A stretch of 64,000 nt of DNA from an uncultured Alphaproteobacteria bacterium (GCA_937923625.1 CALDTV010000010.1:1-64000), one strand, 5' to 3'; counted from the stretch's first letter, positions 44,747 through 54,331 are shown. The notes: generated by a model not told the origin, from the letters alone. Program-made: numbers and translations.

Positions 44747-45508
44747 ATGATAGGTCTTTTGATAAAATATATTTTGACGGCCGCTTTAAGAGATCGTCTT
44801 CTCCTTAGCTTTGTTGTGTTGGTCGGGCTTGGCTTAAGTGTTTCAGTATTTTTGGGGTCTGCGGCACTGACTGAAAAAGATCAATTCTCTCTTGTGTTTG
44901 CGGCTGGCGGCCTAAGGATCGCCGGTTTATTAACATTAATATTATTCGTGGTTTTTTATCTTCGACGTTCATTTGAAACAAGGGATGTTGAGTATATTTT
45001 ATCGCGTCCAATTTCAAAATTTCAGTTTTTATTAGCCCATTCCCTAGCGTTTAGTATTCTGGCAACTTTTATTGCAGTGGTCGTGACCGCGGCGATCACT
45101 CTGTTATCTTATCAACATATACAATTAGGACATTTATTGTGGGGGGGAAGCTTTTGGGTTGAGCTTCTTGTGATGGCAAACGTTGCCTTATTTTTTGCCC
45201 TTTTCTTATCAAGCGCTGTGACAGCAACATTGATATCATTTGCTTTTTACGTACTTTCGCGCCTGATCGGCGATATCTTAGGGATTATAGAGAAGCCAGG
45301 CGAAAGTGGTACAATCGCATTTTTGGAAAAAATAATGAACTTGGTTTCAGTCTTTATTCCTCGTTTGGACCTCATGGGACAGACAAGCTGGCTTTTATAC
45401 GGCACTGGTGGGGCGGTTAATTTCCCCTTTTTGTTTATGCAAGGGGCCGTATTTTGTGGTCTCGTTCTGGCTGCCGCTTATTACGATCTTAGTCGAAGGC
45501 AGTTTTGA
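44747..45508 (+). CDS. ABC-2 type transporter permease
   Basis: 253 residues with six predicted membrane helices (ALRDRLLLSFVVLVGLGLSV first; LRIAGLLTLILFVVFYLRR; FLLAHSLAFSILATFIAVVV; LLVMANVALFFALFLSSAV). RPISKFQFLLAHS is the loop typical of ABC-2 permeases. It probably pairs with the ATPase at 37914. The stop overlaps the next start (TGATG), linking it to a gene at 45508. A role in exporting a pilus- or surface-related component is an inference from location. Confidence 0.82.
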   Translation: MIGLLIKYILTAALRDRLLLSFVVLVGLGLSVSVFLGSAALTEKDQFSLVFAAGGLRIAGLLTLILFVVFYLRRSFETRDVEYILSRPISKFQFLLAHSLAFSILATFIAVVVTAAITLLSYQHIQLGHLLWGGSFWVELLVMANVALFFALFLSSAVTATLISFAFYVLSRLIGDILGIIEKPGESGTIAFLEKIMNLVSVFIPRLDLMGQTSWLLYGTGGAVNFPFLFMQGAVFCGLVLAAAYYDLSRRQF

Positions 45509-46236
45509 TGAAGCAAAATAAAATGCCCTTTGTTATCTTTACAGTATTCTTTTTAGCAAATCTTTTTTTTTGGTCACATGCTAAGGGCATACAATCTTTT
45601 TGGACAAATGTGCCGCCCGTTCCAACTGTTGAGAGAGCGTCGATGCTTACGTTGGGGGATAAACAATTTGCTTATCGCACCTATGCGACAATGCTACAGA
45701 ACCTAGGCAATGTTGGTGGACGCTATGTGTCTTTACTTGATTATGATTATGCGCGTCTCAAAGATTGGTTTTTCTTAGTCGATCATCTTGATCCTGTCGC
45801 GGATGTTGTTCCAATGATGGCGGCTTATTATTTTGGCGGTGTTCAAGACAAAGACAAACAAAAATATGTAATTGATTATCTAGAGCATGTGGGGCAAAGC
45901 CCTATCGGTGAAAAGTGGCGCTGGTTAGGTCATGCGGTTTATCTTTCGCGTCATGAGCAAGAAGATACCGACCGTGCTTTGGAGCTTGCTTATAAGTTAG
46001 CAGAAAATAAAAGTCCAGATTTAGCCGATTGGGCAAAACAAATGCCGGCTTTTGTCTTACAAGAAAAAGGCAATGATAAAATGGCCTATCAAATTATGCT
46101 TAATATATTAATCTCAAATATAGATACAATGCATCCCAATGAGATTAATTTTATGGTGGAGTATTTATGTGTGACGTTGCCAGAAAATAACCCGTCTTTA
46201 TACAACCCAGAACTTTGCAAAAAGGGGACGCCATGA
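45508..46236 (+). CDS. Membrane-anchored hypothetical protein of the pilus locus
   Basis: 242 residues, TGATG-coupled to the ABC permease. One N-terminal membrane helix (MPFVIFTVFFLANLFFWSHA), then a helical soluble part with tandem alpha-hairpins typical of TPR-like proteins (AYRTYATMLQNLGNVGGRYV; DRALELAYKLAENKSPDLAD; MAYQIMLNILISNI). Its close coupling to the permease suggests a shared task. Not recognised as a known family. Confidence 0.65.
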   Translation: MKQNKMPFVIFTVFFLANLFFWSHAKGIQSFWTNVPPVPTVERASMLTLGDKQFAYRTYATMLQNLGNVGGRYVSLLDYDYARLKDWFFLVDHLDPVADVVPMMAAYYFGGVQDKDKQKYVIDYLEHVGQSPIGEKWRWLGHAVYLSRHEQEDTDRALELAYKLAENKSPDLADWAKQMPAFVLQEKGNDKMAYQIMLNILISNIDTMHPNEINFMVEYLCVTLPENNPSLYNPELCKKGTP

Positions 46237-47276
46237 ATTCAATTGCTTTAGAGTTTAATCTTCACGAAATCATTGCCTTATTAGGATTGGCGCAGTGTCT
46301 TTACGCACTCGTTTTTATAAGCTTTCGGATCGAAAATTTTTCTAGAGCTGTCATACCAATTTTATTTTATGCTGTTTTATTAGTTGGCTTTTTATTAAAC
46401 GTTTCACGGCGCGGCTGGGAAGATCTCGTACCATATTATAATGATTTGCTATGGCTATTTTGGACGTTATGTATTCCAGTTAGTGTTTTGCTGGCGCTGC
46501 AAATTGCGCGTATTACAAAAACGCCTGGGTATATCTATTGGAATATTTTGTTTCTCGTTCCAATAGGGTATACGACGTCAATCATTTTTGATTACTTATT
46601 TGGTGATTTTGATAGCTGGCTGATCGTCACTGGTATTATTGTCGGCGCATTAAGCTTATTGGTTGTTTGGGCTCGAAGAGATTGGTTGAATAATATCTTA
46701 AATCATAAAAATGGACGAGAGCGCTTTTGGCTTGTGATGTCTCTTGTGGCTCTTAATATTGGTTTGATTGCAATTGGCCTTATGTCATTAAATGGCAAGC
46801 TTTCCTTCCAAGAGGCTGATTTTATCCGCACTATATTAGGGATCAGCTTTGTGTATATTACGTCAACTAGCCTGTTCCGTTTGTACCCCCATGCTTTGTC
46901 TCTTGTGAAGAATTCTAAAAAGAAGAATGAGACGCTTTCTGATAATGAGATTGAATATGCCTTAAAGATTGAAGATTTACTTAATTTAGAAAAAGTTTAT
47001 CAAGAGCCGAGTTATGGTCGTTCTGATATGGCAAGAGAATTAGAGATAACCGAATCAAGCTTATCAAAGATTGTGAATGTTCATTTTAATAAAAGTGTGC
47101 CGCGATTATTGAATGAATACCGTGTTGAGGAGGCCAAGGTCTTATTAAAACAAACTGAGGCAGACGCAACAACAATTTCTTCGGAAGCAGGATTTAACTC
47201 GATGGCCACATTTAACCGTGTTTTCAAGGAGATGACGGGTGTTACTCCATCAGAATATAGAAGTTCTCGTAAATAA
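46233..47276 (+). CDS. Membrane-embedded AraC-type transcriptional regulator
   Basis: 347 residues, ATG at 46233. Six to seven transmembrane helices (residues 10-240) are followed by a linker and an AraC-like HTH domain at about 255-345 with SDMARELEITESSLSKIVNV (first helix-turn-helix), FNKSVPRLLNEYRVEEAKVL, and FNSMATFNRVFKEMTGVTPS (second HTH with the PSEYR end). DNA binding by a membrane-bound AraC protein recalls the ToxR-like one-component type. It sits immediately upstream of the pilin genes, so it is a good candidate for controlling them; no operator was identified. Confidence 0.83.
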   Translation: MNSIALEFNLHEIIALLGLAQCLYALVFISFRIENFSRAVIPILFYAVLLVGFLLNVSRRGWEDLVPYYNDLLWLFWTLCIPVSVLLALQIARITKTPGYIYWNILFLVPIGYTTSIIFDYLFGDFDSWLIVTGIIVGALSLLVVWARRDWLNNILNHKNGRERFWLVMSLVALNIGLIAIGLMSLNGKLSFQEADFIRTILGISFVYITSTSLFRLYPHALSLVKNSKKKNETLSDNEIEYALKIEDLLNLEKVYQEPSYGRSDMARELEITESSLSKIVNVHFNKSVPRLLNEYRVEEAKVLLKQTEADATTISSEAGFNSMATFNRVFKEMTGVTPSEYRSSRK

Positions 47277-47431
47277 GGTCTCTCATTTTGTCATTATGGG
47301 GTTTAAGACGTAAAATTGGTTTAGATTTGTTAACTTTTGTACTGCTAATATTGATTCATAGATTGAAAAAGGCTGTTTATTCAAAACTACTACAGTTTTT
47401 AAATATCAGTTATAATAACTTGTTAATTTCA

Positions 47432-47444
47432 AAGGAGAAAACAC
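47432..47444 (+). promoter_or_regulatory. Strong ribosome-binding site of pilin 1
   Basis: AAAGGAG just before the ATG at 47445. The 168-base intergenic region upstream has a TATAAT at 47411-47416 without a good -35 box, fitting an activator-dependent promoter, possibly for the neighbouring AraC-type regulator. Confidence 0.45.
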
Positions 47445-48179
47445 ATGACATCCGTCAGATTACATAAAAATAAAAAAAGTGAGGCTGGTTTTACCTTGGT
47501 TGAATTGGCCATTGTAATGATTATTATTGGATTACTTATCGGGGGAATTTTAAAAGGACAAGAGCTTGTTGGTAACGCCAGAGTGACTGCAACTGTTGCA
47601 CAAATCAAAGGGATTGATGGGGCGATTTCAACATTCCGCGACAAATATTCTGCGTTGCCCGGTGATATGCTGACGCCTAATGCGCGCTTAGCGAACTGCA
47701 CAGCACAACCTTGTGCTGACGCCGGAAATGGTAATGGTCGTATTGATAGCATTGCATTGGGAGCGACAACAAATCAAAATTCTGAAGAGGCTGTTGCTTT
47801 TGTTCATTTATCAGCAGCCGATTTAATATCAGGCGTTCAAAATATTGATACTGATTTATTTGGAACAATGTTGCCGGAAGCTGAAGTTGGGGGTGGTTTC
47901 TGGTTGGGCTATACACCTGATGGAAACGCGGCAGAATTAGCAGCTGGCGATTTACGTGCGGGACACTATCTTGTGCTTGCTGGAGCTGTAGGTGCTATTA
48001 CAGCAACGAGTATTGGTTTAACTCCAATCCAAGCAGCACAGATTGATCGTAAGCTTGATGATGGCCAAGCAGCATCTGGTGGTGTTTGGACGGTAGGTAC
48101 TTCTTGTCACGTAGCTGGTGTATACAATGAAGCAACTGAGGTTTCTCAGTGTAAAATGTATATTCGTGTACAGAGCTAA
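47445..48179 (+). CDS. Type IV prepilin, copy 1
   Basis: 244 residues. A 15-residue basic leader ends AG before the mature N-terminus FTLVELAIVMIIIGLLIG, with the conserved Glu5; cleavage after Gly15 by prepilin peptidase and N-methylation of Phe are expected. The globular part has LPGDMLTPNARLANC, a Gly-rich loop, and a Cys pair near the end (TSCHV and SQCKM), fitting the D-region disulfide of MSHA-like pilins. The following hairpin is a terminator. It is likely the major pilin of this locus. Confidence 0.9.
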   Translation: MTSVRLHKNKKSEAGFTLVELAIVMIIIGLLIGGILKGQELVGNARVTATVAQIKGIDGAISTFRDKYSALPGDMLTPNARLANCTAQPCADAGNGNGRIDSIALGATTNQNSEEAVAFVHLSAADLISGVQNIDTDLFGTMLPEAEVGGGFWLGYTPDGNAAELAAGDLRAGHYLVLAGAVGAITATSIGLTPIQAAQIDRKLDDGQAASGGVWTVGTSCHVAGVYNEATEVSQCKMYIRVQS

Positions 48180-48206
48180 TTCTTGGCTAAATGTATGATA
48201 ATTCTC

Positions 48207-48236
48207 AAAAAGCTCCTTTACGAAGGAGCTTTTTTT
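48207..48236 (+). terminator. Terminator between the two pilin genes
   Basis: AAAAAGCTCCTT, loop TACG, AAGGAGCT then T-run. It is nearly the same sequence as the hairpin after the second pilin, showing that the duplicated unit includes its terminator. Confidence 0.88.
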
Positions 48237-48253
48237 CAAGGCGAGGTTTCATT

Positions 48254-48978
48254 ATGAATAACAATCAATCTGGATTTACACTTGTTGAATTAGCGATCGT
48301 TATGATCATCATCGGTTTGTTGATTGGTGGCATCTTAAAAGGTCAAGAGCTTGTTAGTAATGCGCGTGTGACATCAACTGTGGCACAAATTAAAGGAATT
48401 GATGGGCTATCTCAACATTCCGCGATAAATATTCCGACTTGCCCGGTGATATTTTATTGCCACAAACACGTTTAGCGAACTGTACGGCGGCTCCTTGTAG
48501 AAGAGGTGGGAATGATGATGGGCAAATTGATATAAATGTTGGGGGCACGCCAGGTATATCAAGGGAAAATTCTCTCGCTTTTGTTCATATGGCTGCTGCT
48601 GATTTAATATCGGGCGTGCAAAATGTTGATGTTGTTGCTTTTGGGCAAATGCTACCGCAGGCAAATGTTGGTGGCGGTTTTATGATAGGCTTTACAGCAG
48701 ATGGTGCAGCCGTTGGTGGCGCAGGCGTTGGTTTTCCAGCTAATCAATTGCTTGCAGGACATTATCTAGTTTTAAGTGGAGAGGCAAATCAAGTCACTCT
48801 TAATAATTTAGGGCTGACGCCTATTATTGCCGCGCAAATTGACCGTAAACTGGATGATGGTGTTGGCAATACAGGCGGGATCCAAGTCATGGGAACAAAC
48901 TGTGCGGATGGCACAGGTGTTTATAATGAAGTGATTGAAATGTATACATGTAAATTATTTATTCGTGTCCAAAGCTAA
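48254..48978 (+). pseudogene. Type IV prepilin, copy 2, frameshifted
   Basis: Starts MNNNQSG, then FTLVELAIVMIIIGLLIGG, with a seven-residue leader and the same mature N-terminus as copy 1. After GIDG (about codon 51) the frame is lost. Compared with copy 1, where the run is GGGGC, copy 2 has GGGC at 48404-48407: one G is missing. A G inserted there restores SLPGD-like DLPGDILLPQTRLANC and reads on to the stop at 48978. As sequenced, a truncated product of about 75 residues would form. Options are a recent pseudogene, reversible slippage, or a sequencing error. Confidence 0.85.
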
Positions 48979-49004
48979 TTTTCATTTGTGGTTAAGGGGG
49001 GGGC

Positions 49005-49034
49005 AAAAAGCTCCTTTTTGAAGGAGCTTTTTTT
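49005..49034 (+). terminator. Bidirectional terminator after pilin copy 2
   Basis: AAAAAGCTCCTT, loop TTTG, AAGGAGCTTTTTTT. The flanking A- and T-runs let it serve both the pilin genes and the convergent leuB gene, which ends at 49036. Confidence 0.88.
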
Positions 49035-49035
49035 A

Positions 49036-50124
49036 TTAGCTTAATTCTGCAATGAGTGCGTCACCCATTTTTGCTGTCGATACTTCGGTGCAACCGTTCG
49101 CCATGATATCGGGCGTGCGGATGCCTTTTTCGAGGACTTTTTGGACGGCTGACTCGATAAGATTAGCTTGCTCACCGCAATCAAGTGAGTATCTAAGCGC
49201 CATAGCAAAGCTTAAGATTGTGGCGAGCGGGTTGGCTTTACCTTGTCCTGCGATGTCGGGGGCGGAGCCGTGAACGGGTTCGTATAGTCCTGGCTTACCA
49301 GCTTCACCTAGGGAAGCGGAAGGGAGCATGCCAAGCGATCCAGTGCACATTGCTGCGGCGTCTGAGAGTAAGTCACCAAACAAATTATCTGTCACAATCA
49401 CATCAAATTGTGATGGATTGCGAACAAGTTGCATGGCGGCATTGTCGGCGTACATATGTTCGAGCGTGACGTCAGAAAAGTTGGCAGTATGTAAAGCAGT
49501 GATATCTTCACGCCATAACTTGCCGCTTTCCATGACGTTGGCTTTTTCGCAAGAAGTAACTTTATTATTTCGCTTGCGGGCTAAGTCAAAGGCGACGCGG
49601 CCAACGCGGTCAATTTCATATGTTTCATAAACCTGCGTATTGACACCACGACGTTGGCCGTTACCAAGATCTTCGATGCCGCGGGGTTCGCCAAAATAAA
49701 CACCACCAGTTAATTCGCGCACAATAAGAATGTCCAAGCCACGAACAATTTCAGGCTTTAAAGTTGATGCATCAATCAAGGCATCAAATACAAGAGCAGG
49801 GCGAAGATTTGCAAATAGTTGCATTTCTTTGCGTAGATTAAGCAGGCCTTGCTCTGGTCGTTTATCGTAATCAACCTTGTCCCATTTCGGCCCGCCGACA
49901 CTGCCCATGATAACCGCATCACTGGCTTTACATTTTTGTAATGTTTCATCCGCCAAAGGAACGCCATAACGATCATATGCCGCCCCACCAATATCATCTT
50001 CATGCAGGGTAAAGGAGATGTCTTGCGTGTCCTCTAACCAAGTAATAACTTTACGGACTTCTGCCATGGCTTCGGGGCCGATACCATCACCGGGGAGAAT
50101 TGTGAGCGTATAATTTTTTGTCAT
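49036..50124 (-). CDS. leuB: 3-Isopropylmalate dehydrogenase
   Basis: Oxidises and decarboxylates 3-isopropylmalate in leucine synthesis. 362 residues: [14 protein letters not shown] at the N-terminus, [61 protein letters not shown] and the metal-binding [18 protein letters not shown]-binding [18 protein letters not shown] is present. Its ATG overlaps the leuD stop by 4 bases (ATGA). Confidence 0.97.
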   Translation of the reverse strand: MTKNYTLTILPGDGIGPEAMAEVRKVITWLEDTQDISFTLHEDDIGGAAYDRYGVPLADETLQKCKASDAVIMGSVGGPKWDKVDYDKRPEQGLLNLRKEMQLFANLRPALVFDALIDASTLKPEIVRGLDILIVRELTGGVYFGEPRGIEDLGNGQRRGVNTQVYETYEIDRVGRVAFDLARKRNNKVTSCEKANVMESGKLWREDITALHTANFSDVTLEHMYADNAAMQLVRNPSQFDVIVTDNLFGDLLSDAAAMCTGSLGMLPSASLGEAGKPGLYEPVHGSAPDIAGQGKANPLATILSFAMALRYSLDCGEQANLIESAVQKVLEKGIRTPDIMANGCTEVSTAKMGDALIAELS

Positions 50125-50735
50125 GATTTATAAAGCCAACTACGTTTCTGTTTGTCGTTATTTTCAAAATCGGCGATGTGGGCTTTTTTCTCTAATGTTA
50201 AGCCAATATCATCTAACCCATTGAGCAAGCAATGCTTGCGGAAGGGGTCAATGTCGAAATCAAAACTAAATTTATTGCCGCGCTTGATTGTCTGGTTTTC
50301 TAAGTCAATCTCAAGAGGTGCCTCAGGATTAGTTTCGGCTTCGTCCATTAATTGATCGACTTGTTCTTGGGGGAGTTGAATAGGCAAGATACCGTTTTTA
50401 AAGCTGTTATTGTAAAAGATATCCGCAAAGCTGGGGGCGATGAGACAGCGTATGCCCATATCCAAAATTGCCCAAGGGGCGTGCTCGCGCGATGAACCGC
50501 AACCAAAATTCTCACCAGTGATAAGAATTCCTGCATCGCGGTAGGCGTCTTTGTTTAAAACAAAATCTGTTTTCTCACTGCCATCTTCATTATAACGAAT
50601 ATCGTTAAAGGCATTTACGCCAAGGCCTGTGCGTTTGACAGTTTTTAAAAATTGTTTTGGGATAATGATATCTGTATCAACATTAATCATCCGAAGCGGT
50701 GCGGCTATTGCGCTCAATTTATCAAATTTTTCCAT
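50121..50735 (-). CDS. leuD: 3-Isopropylmalate dehydratase small subunit
   Basis: 204 residues. Swivelling domain of isopropylmalate isomerase, partner of Leu[38 protein letters not shown] and the [20 protein letters not shown] run mark the family. Directly upstream of leuB and 9 bases downstream of the HD-domain gene. Confidence 0.97.
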   Translation of the reverse strand: MEKFDKLSAIAAPLRMINVDTDIIIPKQFLKTVKRTGLGVNAFNDIRYNEDGSEKTDFVLNKDAYRDAGILITGENFGCGSSREHAPWAILDMGIRCLIAPSFADIFYNNSFKNGILPIQLPQEQVDQLMDEAETNPEAPLEIDLENQTIKRGNKFSFDFDIDPFRKHCLLNGLDDIGLTLEKKAHIADFENNDKQKRSWLYKS

Positions 50736-50743
50736 GTTTGTTT

Positions 50744-51460
50744 TTACCTTGCGGCTAGCTGAAAATCAATAAAACGCTGTAAAATTTCAGGGTGAAATGC
50801 GCCGCCATATTTCTTGCCTGTTTTCATGCGCTCTAAAGCACTGGCGGGGCTGCGGCGCTCTGGTTGGTGTGGGCGATGGATCATATCGCCATCAAAGGCA
50901 TCTATAATGCAAATCGCCTGAATAATTTTTCCGAGCTTACTGGCTTCCAAGCCCTCATAGCCTTCACCATCCATCCGTTCATGATGAAGACGTTGTAAGG
51001 ATTGAACGATTTGAATATGGGGGTGCGTCAGAAGCTCTTCGGGTGATTTTGAAACCGCCATATCGGTCAGCTCAACGCCCAATTGTGTGTGCTCACGCTT
51101 TTCTTGGCGCTCTTCTTGTGTTGGGCGGTGAGGGAGCTGCCAAATAGCTGGATCATAGGAGGGGTGAGTTTTACCCAAATCATGGAGCAAATTTGCATCA
51201 TAAAAATTGCGGCCAGCACGTTCGGAAAACCCTAGTTCTGTTGTGATAAATTGCATGCCAACGGCGGAGGTACGAATGAGATGCTGGCTCATCACCGAGC
51301 CATAATTATTGATTTCCTCAGCATAATTTTCAATGCGTGACCATAAATTGGTTTCAATAGGCTTCCAATGTGTTGCAAGGACGGGGTCGTCTTGGACATC
51401 GTAGCTATCCAAAAGGGCGTCAATATTACCAAATGTGTCTGTTTGGGCCGCGTTAAGCAT
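50744..51460 (-). CDS. HD-GYP-like phosphohydrolase inside the leu group
   Basis: 238 residues. Residues about 60-170 hold an HD-GYP-like core: [13 protein letters not shown] is the HD signature, [13 protein letters not shown] the next helix, and [17 protein letters not shown] the HH/GYP motif with GYE in place of [18 protein letters not shown] is the late DAFDAMT-like block. HD-GYP enzymes cleave cyclic-di-GMP; the GYP change leaves that open and a general metal-dependent phosphohydrolase is possible. No receiver domain. The gene lies between leuD and leuC in the same direction. Confidence 0.8.
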   Translation of the reverse strand: MLNAAQTDTFGNIDALLDSYDVQDDPVLATHWKPIETNLWSRIENYAEEINNYGSVMSQHLIRTSAVGMQFITTELGFSERAGRNFYDANLLHDLGKTHPSYDPAIWQLPHRPTQEERQEKREHTQLGVELTDMAVSKSPEELLTHPHIQIVQSLQRLHHERMDGEGYEGLEASKLGKIIQAICIIDAFDGDMIHRPHQPERRSPASALERMKTGKKYGGAFHPEILQRFIDFQLAAR

Positions 51461-51510
51461 ACGCCCTTATAGGCTTGTATAGGAGATTTGAAAAGATTTT
51501 TATCCTTAAA

Positions 51511-51580
51511 CGTCATTGCGAGAATGTAATAACAAAGCAATCTGGATTGCTGCAGTCGTTAACGCTCCTTCGCAATGACG
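51511..51580. repeat. Interspersed palindromic repeat (MITE-like)
   Basis: A 70-base element with outer inverted arms CGTCATTGCGAG and CGCAATGACG and an inner palindrome AGCAATCTGGATTGCT. Elements with GTCATTGCGAG and AGCAATC arms are a widespread class of short palindromic repeats in many bacterial genomes. It sits between the HD gene and leuC and folds into a hairpin in the transcript, where it could affect mRNA stability. Only one copy is in this window. Confidence 0.8.
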
Positions 51581-51588
51581 GAAGCTGG

Positions 51589-53004
51589 TTATAATTCGCG
51601 AATATCCGTCAACTTCCCCGTAATAGCGGCGGCGGCGGCCATGGCGGGAGACATTAAATGGGTGCGGCCTCCACGGCCTTGGCGGCCTTCAAAGTTGCGG
51701 TTGGAGGTTGAAGCACAGCGCTCTTGTGGCTCTAGCTGATCTGGGTTCATGCCCAAACACATGGAGCAACCGGCTTCACGCCAATCAAACCCAGCATTAA
51801 TAAGTATTTCGGCAATGCCTTCGGCTTCAGCTTGTTCTTTCACCAGTCCTGAACCGGGGACAACCATGGCGAGCTTGATGTTAGGCGCAATTGTTTTGCC
51901 TTCGACAACTTTGGCGACGGCGCGTAAATCCTCGATACGGCCATTGGTGCATGATCCGATGAAGATTTTATCAACCGTGATATCCGTTAACGGTGTGCCA
52001 GCCGTTAAGCCCATATAATCCAGCATACGGGCGACAGATTTTTGTTTGGCTTCATCGTCAAAATCGCTCGGCGCAGGGACAACACCTGTGATGGGCATGA
52101 CATCTTCGGGGGTCGTGCCCCATGTGACGGTTGGCGCAATATCTGCTGCATCCAGCACGACTTCTTTATCATAAGTAGCCCCTTCATCAGATTTGAGCGT
52201 CGCCCAATACGCAACGGCCTTATCCCATTGTTCGGCTTGGGGTGCCATTGGGCGGCCTTTTAAATAGTCAAACGTGGTCGCGTCAGGCGCGATTAAGCCT
52301 GCGCGTGCGCCGCCTTCAATCGACATGTTACACATGGTCATGCGGCCTTCCATCGACAGACTCTGCACTGCGTCTCCCGCATATTCCAGCACATATCCAG
52401 TGCCGCCCGCCGTGCCAATTTCACCAATGATTGCTAAAATCATATCTTTGGCCGTTACACCGTCGCCAAGTTCACCATTCACCGTTATGCGCATGGATTT
52501 TGCGGGTTTTTGAATAAGGGTTTGTGTCGCAAGGACATGCTCGACCTCGCTTGTACCAATCCCAAAGGCCAATGCCCCAAACGCGCCGTGGGTAGAGGTG
52601 TGGGAGTCTCCACAGACAATTGTCATGCCCGGTTGGGTGAAGCCTTGTTCTGGGCCAATAATATGGACGATCCCTTGGCGTTTATCTGCCATATCAAACA
52701 GCTGAACGCCGAAATCTTCGCAGTTTTTATAGAGTGTCTCGACTTGAATACGGCTTTCTTCGTTCATGCCGCCTTCTTCCAAACGATCAGTTGTCGTGGG
52801 GACATTATGGTCACAAACCGCCAAAGTCGCATCAATCCGCTGTACGGGGCGGTTCGCCATCTTCAAGCCTTCAAATGCCTGCGGGGAAGTGACTTCATGC
52901 ACCAAATGACGGTCAATATAAATAAGGCTCGTACCATTTTCATCCGTATGGATAACGTGATCATCCCATATTTTTTGATATAATGTGCGCGGTGTAGTGG
53001 TCAT
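51589..53004 (-). CDS. leuC: 3-Isopropylmalate dehydratase large subunit
   Basis: 471 residues. Carries the [4Fe-4S] catalytic part of isopropylmalate isomerase: [34 protein letters not shown] with the first cluster Cys, [12 protein letters not shown] with the other two, and [19 protein letters not shown]. With LeuD it interconverts 2- and 3-isopropylmalate. It heads the minus-strand leuC-HD-leuD-leuB group, separated from the HD gene by about 128 bases containing the palindromic repeat. Confidence 0.97.
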   Translation of the reverse strand: MTTTPRTLYQKIWDDHVIHTDENGTSLIYIDRHLVHEVTSPQAFEGLKMANRPVQRIDATLAVCDHNVPTTTDRLEEGGMNEESRIQVETLYKNCEDFGVQLFDMADKRQGIVHIIGPEQGFTQPGMTIVCGDSHTSTHGAFGALAFGIGTSEVEHVLATQTLIQKPAKSMRITVNGELGDGVTAKDMILAIIGEIGTAGGTGYVLEYAGDAVQSLSMEGRMTMCNMSIEGGARAGLIAPDATTFDYLKGRPMAPQAEQWDKAVAYWATLKSDEGATYDKEVVLDAADIAPTVTWGTTPEDVMPITGVVPAPSDFDDEAKQKSVARMLDYMGLTAGTPLTDITVDKIFIGSCTNGRIEDLRAVAKVVEGKTIAPNIKLAMVVPGSGLVKEQAEAEGIAEILINAGFDWREAGCSMCLGMNPDQLEPQERCASTSNRNFEGRQGRGGRTHLMSPAMAAAAAITGKLTDIREL

Positions 53005-53102
53005 GTTTTATTTGCCTTTTATGTGGTGCACTCTTATATCGTATTATGAAGCTGTTTTTCAAGTAAGTGGCCTAACGTGTCGCAATATTTTTTTAAAAAA
53101 AC

Positions 53103-53130
53103 TTGACATTATTTACATAAGCTGTATTTT
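53103..53130 (+). promoter_or_regulatory. Promoter sharing its upstream block with the ClpS-like cluster
   Basis: TTGACA at 53103-53108, 16-base spacer, TATTTT at 53125-53130. The 19-base block at 53102-53120 is identical to that at 11889-11907, covering the -35 box and a TTACATAA-like spacer sequence. AAGGAG at 53148-53153 serves the gene that follows. Confidence 0.65.
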
Positions 53131-53159
53131 GTGAGGCCTGTTTACTCAAGGAGATGGTA

Positions 53160-53474
53160 ATGCATTTAAAAGATATCATGGGTGGCGCGGTTTTTTTGGG
53201 AGCAGCAGTTTCAATGCCCACTTTGGCAGCTGCATTTGATTTAACGCGCCAATTACCAGAGTTTGTAGCCCCTTTTCATCATTGTACAAATAATGGTGAC
53301 GGCGGCGTTTTGCTTATTCGTAATGATGACGCTATGAGCGTTGTTGATGTAGGCAACCAATGGGCAATATCTCAAGGAAACAAAATTTGTTATAATGTAA
53401 GTGATCCTTCTCAATATGCTCCCTTTTATCAGGCGAGTGCCTCTAGAGGATTAATATCACAGCTTGCTAAATGA
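53160..53474 (+). CDS. Small secreted protein of unknown function
   Basis: 104 residues from the ATG at 53160 (another in-frame ATG, at 53154, lies too close to the AAGGAG). Signal peptide (DIMGGAVFLGAAVSMPTLAAA) then about 80 mature residues with one Cys pair (PFHHCTNNGDGG and KICYNVSDPS). A FDLTRQLPEF start and a QASASRGLISQL end are not recognised. Likely periplasmic or secreted with one disulfide. Its promoter block is shared with the ClpS-like genes. Confidence 0.68.
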   Translation: MHLKDIMGGAVFLGAAVSMPTLAAAFDLTRQLPEFVAPFHHCTNNGDGGVLLIRNDDAMSVVDVGNQWAISQGNKICYNVSDPSQYAPFYQASASRGLISQLAK

Positions 53475-53502
53475 TATTGCCTGATAGATTTATATTTTCA
53501 TT

Positions 53503-53539
53503 AAAAAAAGAGCGCGGACATGTTGCCGCGCTTTTTTTT
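53503..53539. terminator. Bidirectional terminator
   Basis: Stem AGCGCGG (53511-53517) with CCGCGCT (53526-53532), A-run before and T-run after. It serves both the small secreted-protein gene and the convergent rplS. Confidence 0.88.
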
Positions 53540-53562
53540 GATTATTGTTTGTAAAAGAAAGT

Positions 53563-54144
53563 TTAACCTTCAGCATTCTCCGCTGGCGCTTCTGCTGCGG
53601 CAGCTTCGGCTTCTTTGGCTTTCTTTTCTGCTTCTTTGGCAGCGGCTTTTTCGGCCTTGCGCTTTTCTTCTGCTACTTTGTTTTCTGCGCGCGCTGTCTT
53701 CTTTGCGGCTTTCTTATCAGCAGCTTTTTGTGTTTTAGACACTTTGTTCTTTTCTGCTTCGTCAATCACTTCCATACCGTGACCTGTTGTACGCTCGGAA
53801 ATACGGGCGGACTTACCACGACGATCACGAAGATAGTAAAGCTTCGCACGACGGACAGAACCGCGGCGAATAAGCTCGATTGACTCGATACGTGGTGAAA
53901 ATAGAGGGAACACACGTTCCACACCTTCACCAAGGCTAATTTTACGGACAGTAAAGCTGGCATTTGCGCCAGTTGTGCCAGAGCGGGCGATACAAACACC
54001 TTCGTATGCCTGAACACGCTCACGTGTACCCTCGCGGATTTTCACGTTTACTTTAACAGTATCACCGGCGGCAAATTCTGGAATTTTGTTGTCAGCCAAG
54101 AATTTTTCATTCTGACGGGCTTCAAATTTTTCTAATGTATTCAT
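53563..54144 (-). CDS. rplS: 50S ribosomal protein L19 with Lys/Ala/Glu-rich tail
   Basis: The first about 115 residues are standard L19: [60 protein letters not shown] and [19 protein letters not shown] further about 75 residues are nearly all Lys, Ala and Glu, expected to be a long single helix or disordered. L19 lies at the 30S-50S interface. The usual partner trmD is separated from it here by an opposite-strand gene. Confidence 0.96.
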   Translation of the reverse strand: MNTLEKFEARQNEKFLADNKIPEFAAGDTVKVNVKIREGTRERVQAYEGVCIARSGTTGANASFTVRKISLGEGVERVFPLFSPRIESIELIRRGSVRRAKLYYLRDRRGKSARISERTTGHGMEVIDEAEKNKVSKTQKAADKKAAKKTARAENKVAEEKRKAEKAAAKEAEKKAKEAEAAAAEAPAENAEG

Positions 54145-54331
54145 GGTCTTATCCTTGTTTTTTAATACATTTTAGCGGACTCGATAATCAAGGATATATG
54201 TATCCAAGGCAGTCCTTTTTGGCTTTAACTATAAAAGCTATGCGGTTTATCCCAAATACCTTGCATTTTTGCAAGTATTTTGTTAATTTACGTAATGTTT
54301 TTTGTTTGTGAATTTAATAAAAGTAAAATGA

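Noticed and set aside
48439-48978. Separate ATG-started frame in pilin copy 2
   Set aside because: It is the C-terminal part of the frameshifted pilin and lacks the leader and hydrophobic helix, so it was merged into the pseudogene.
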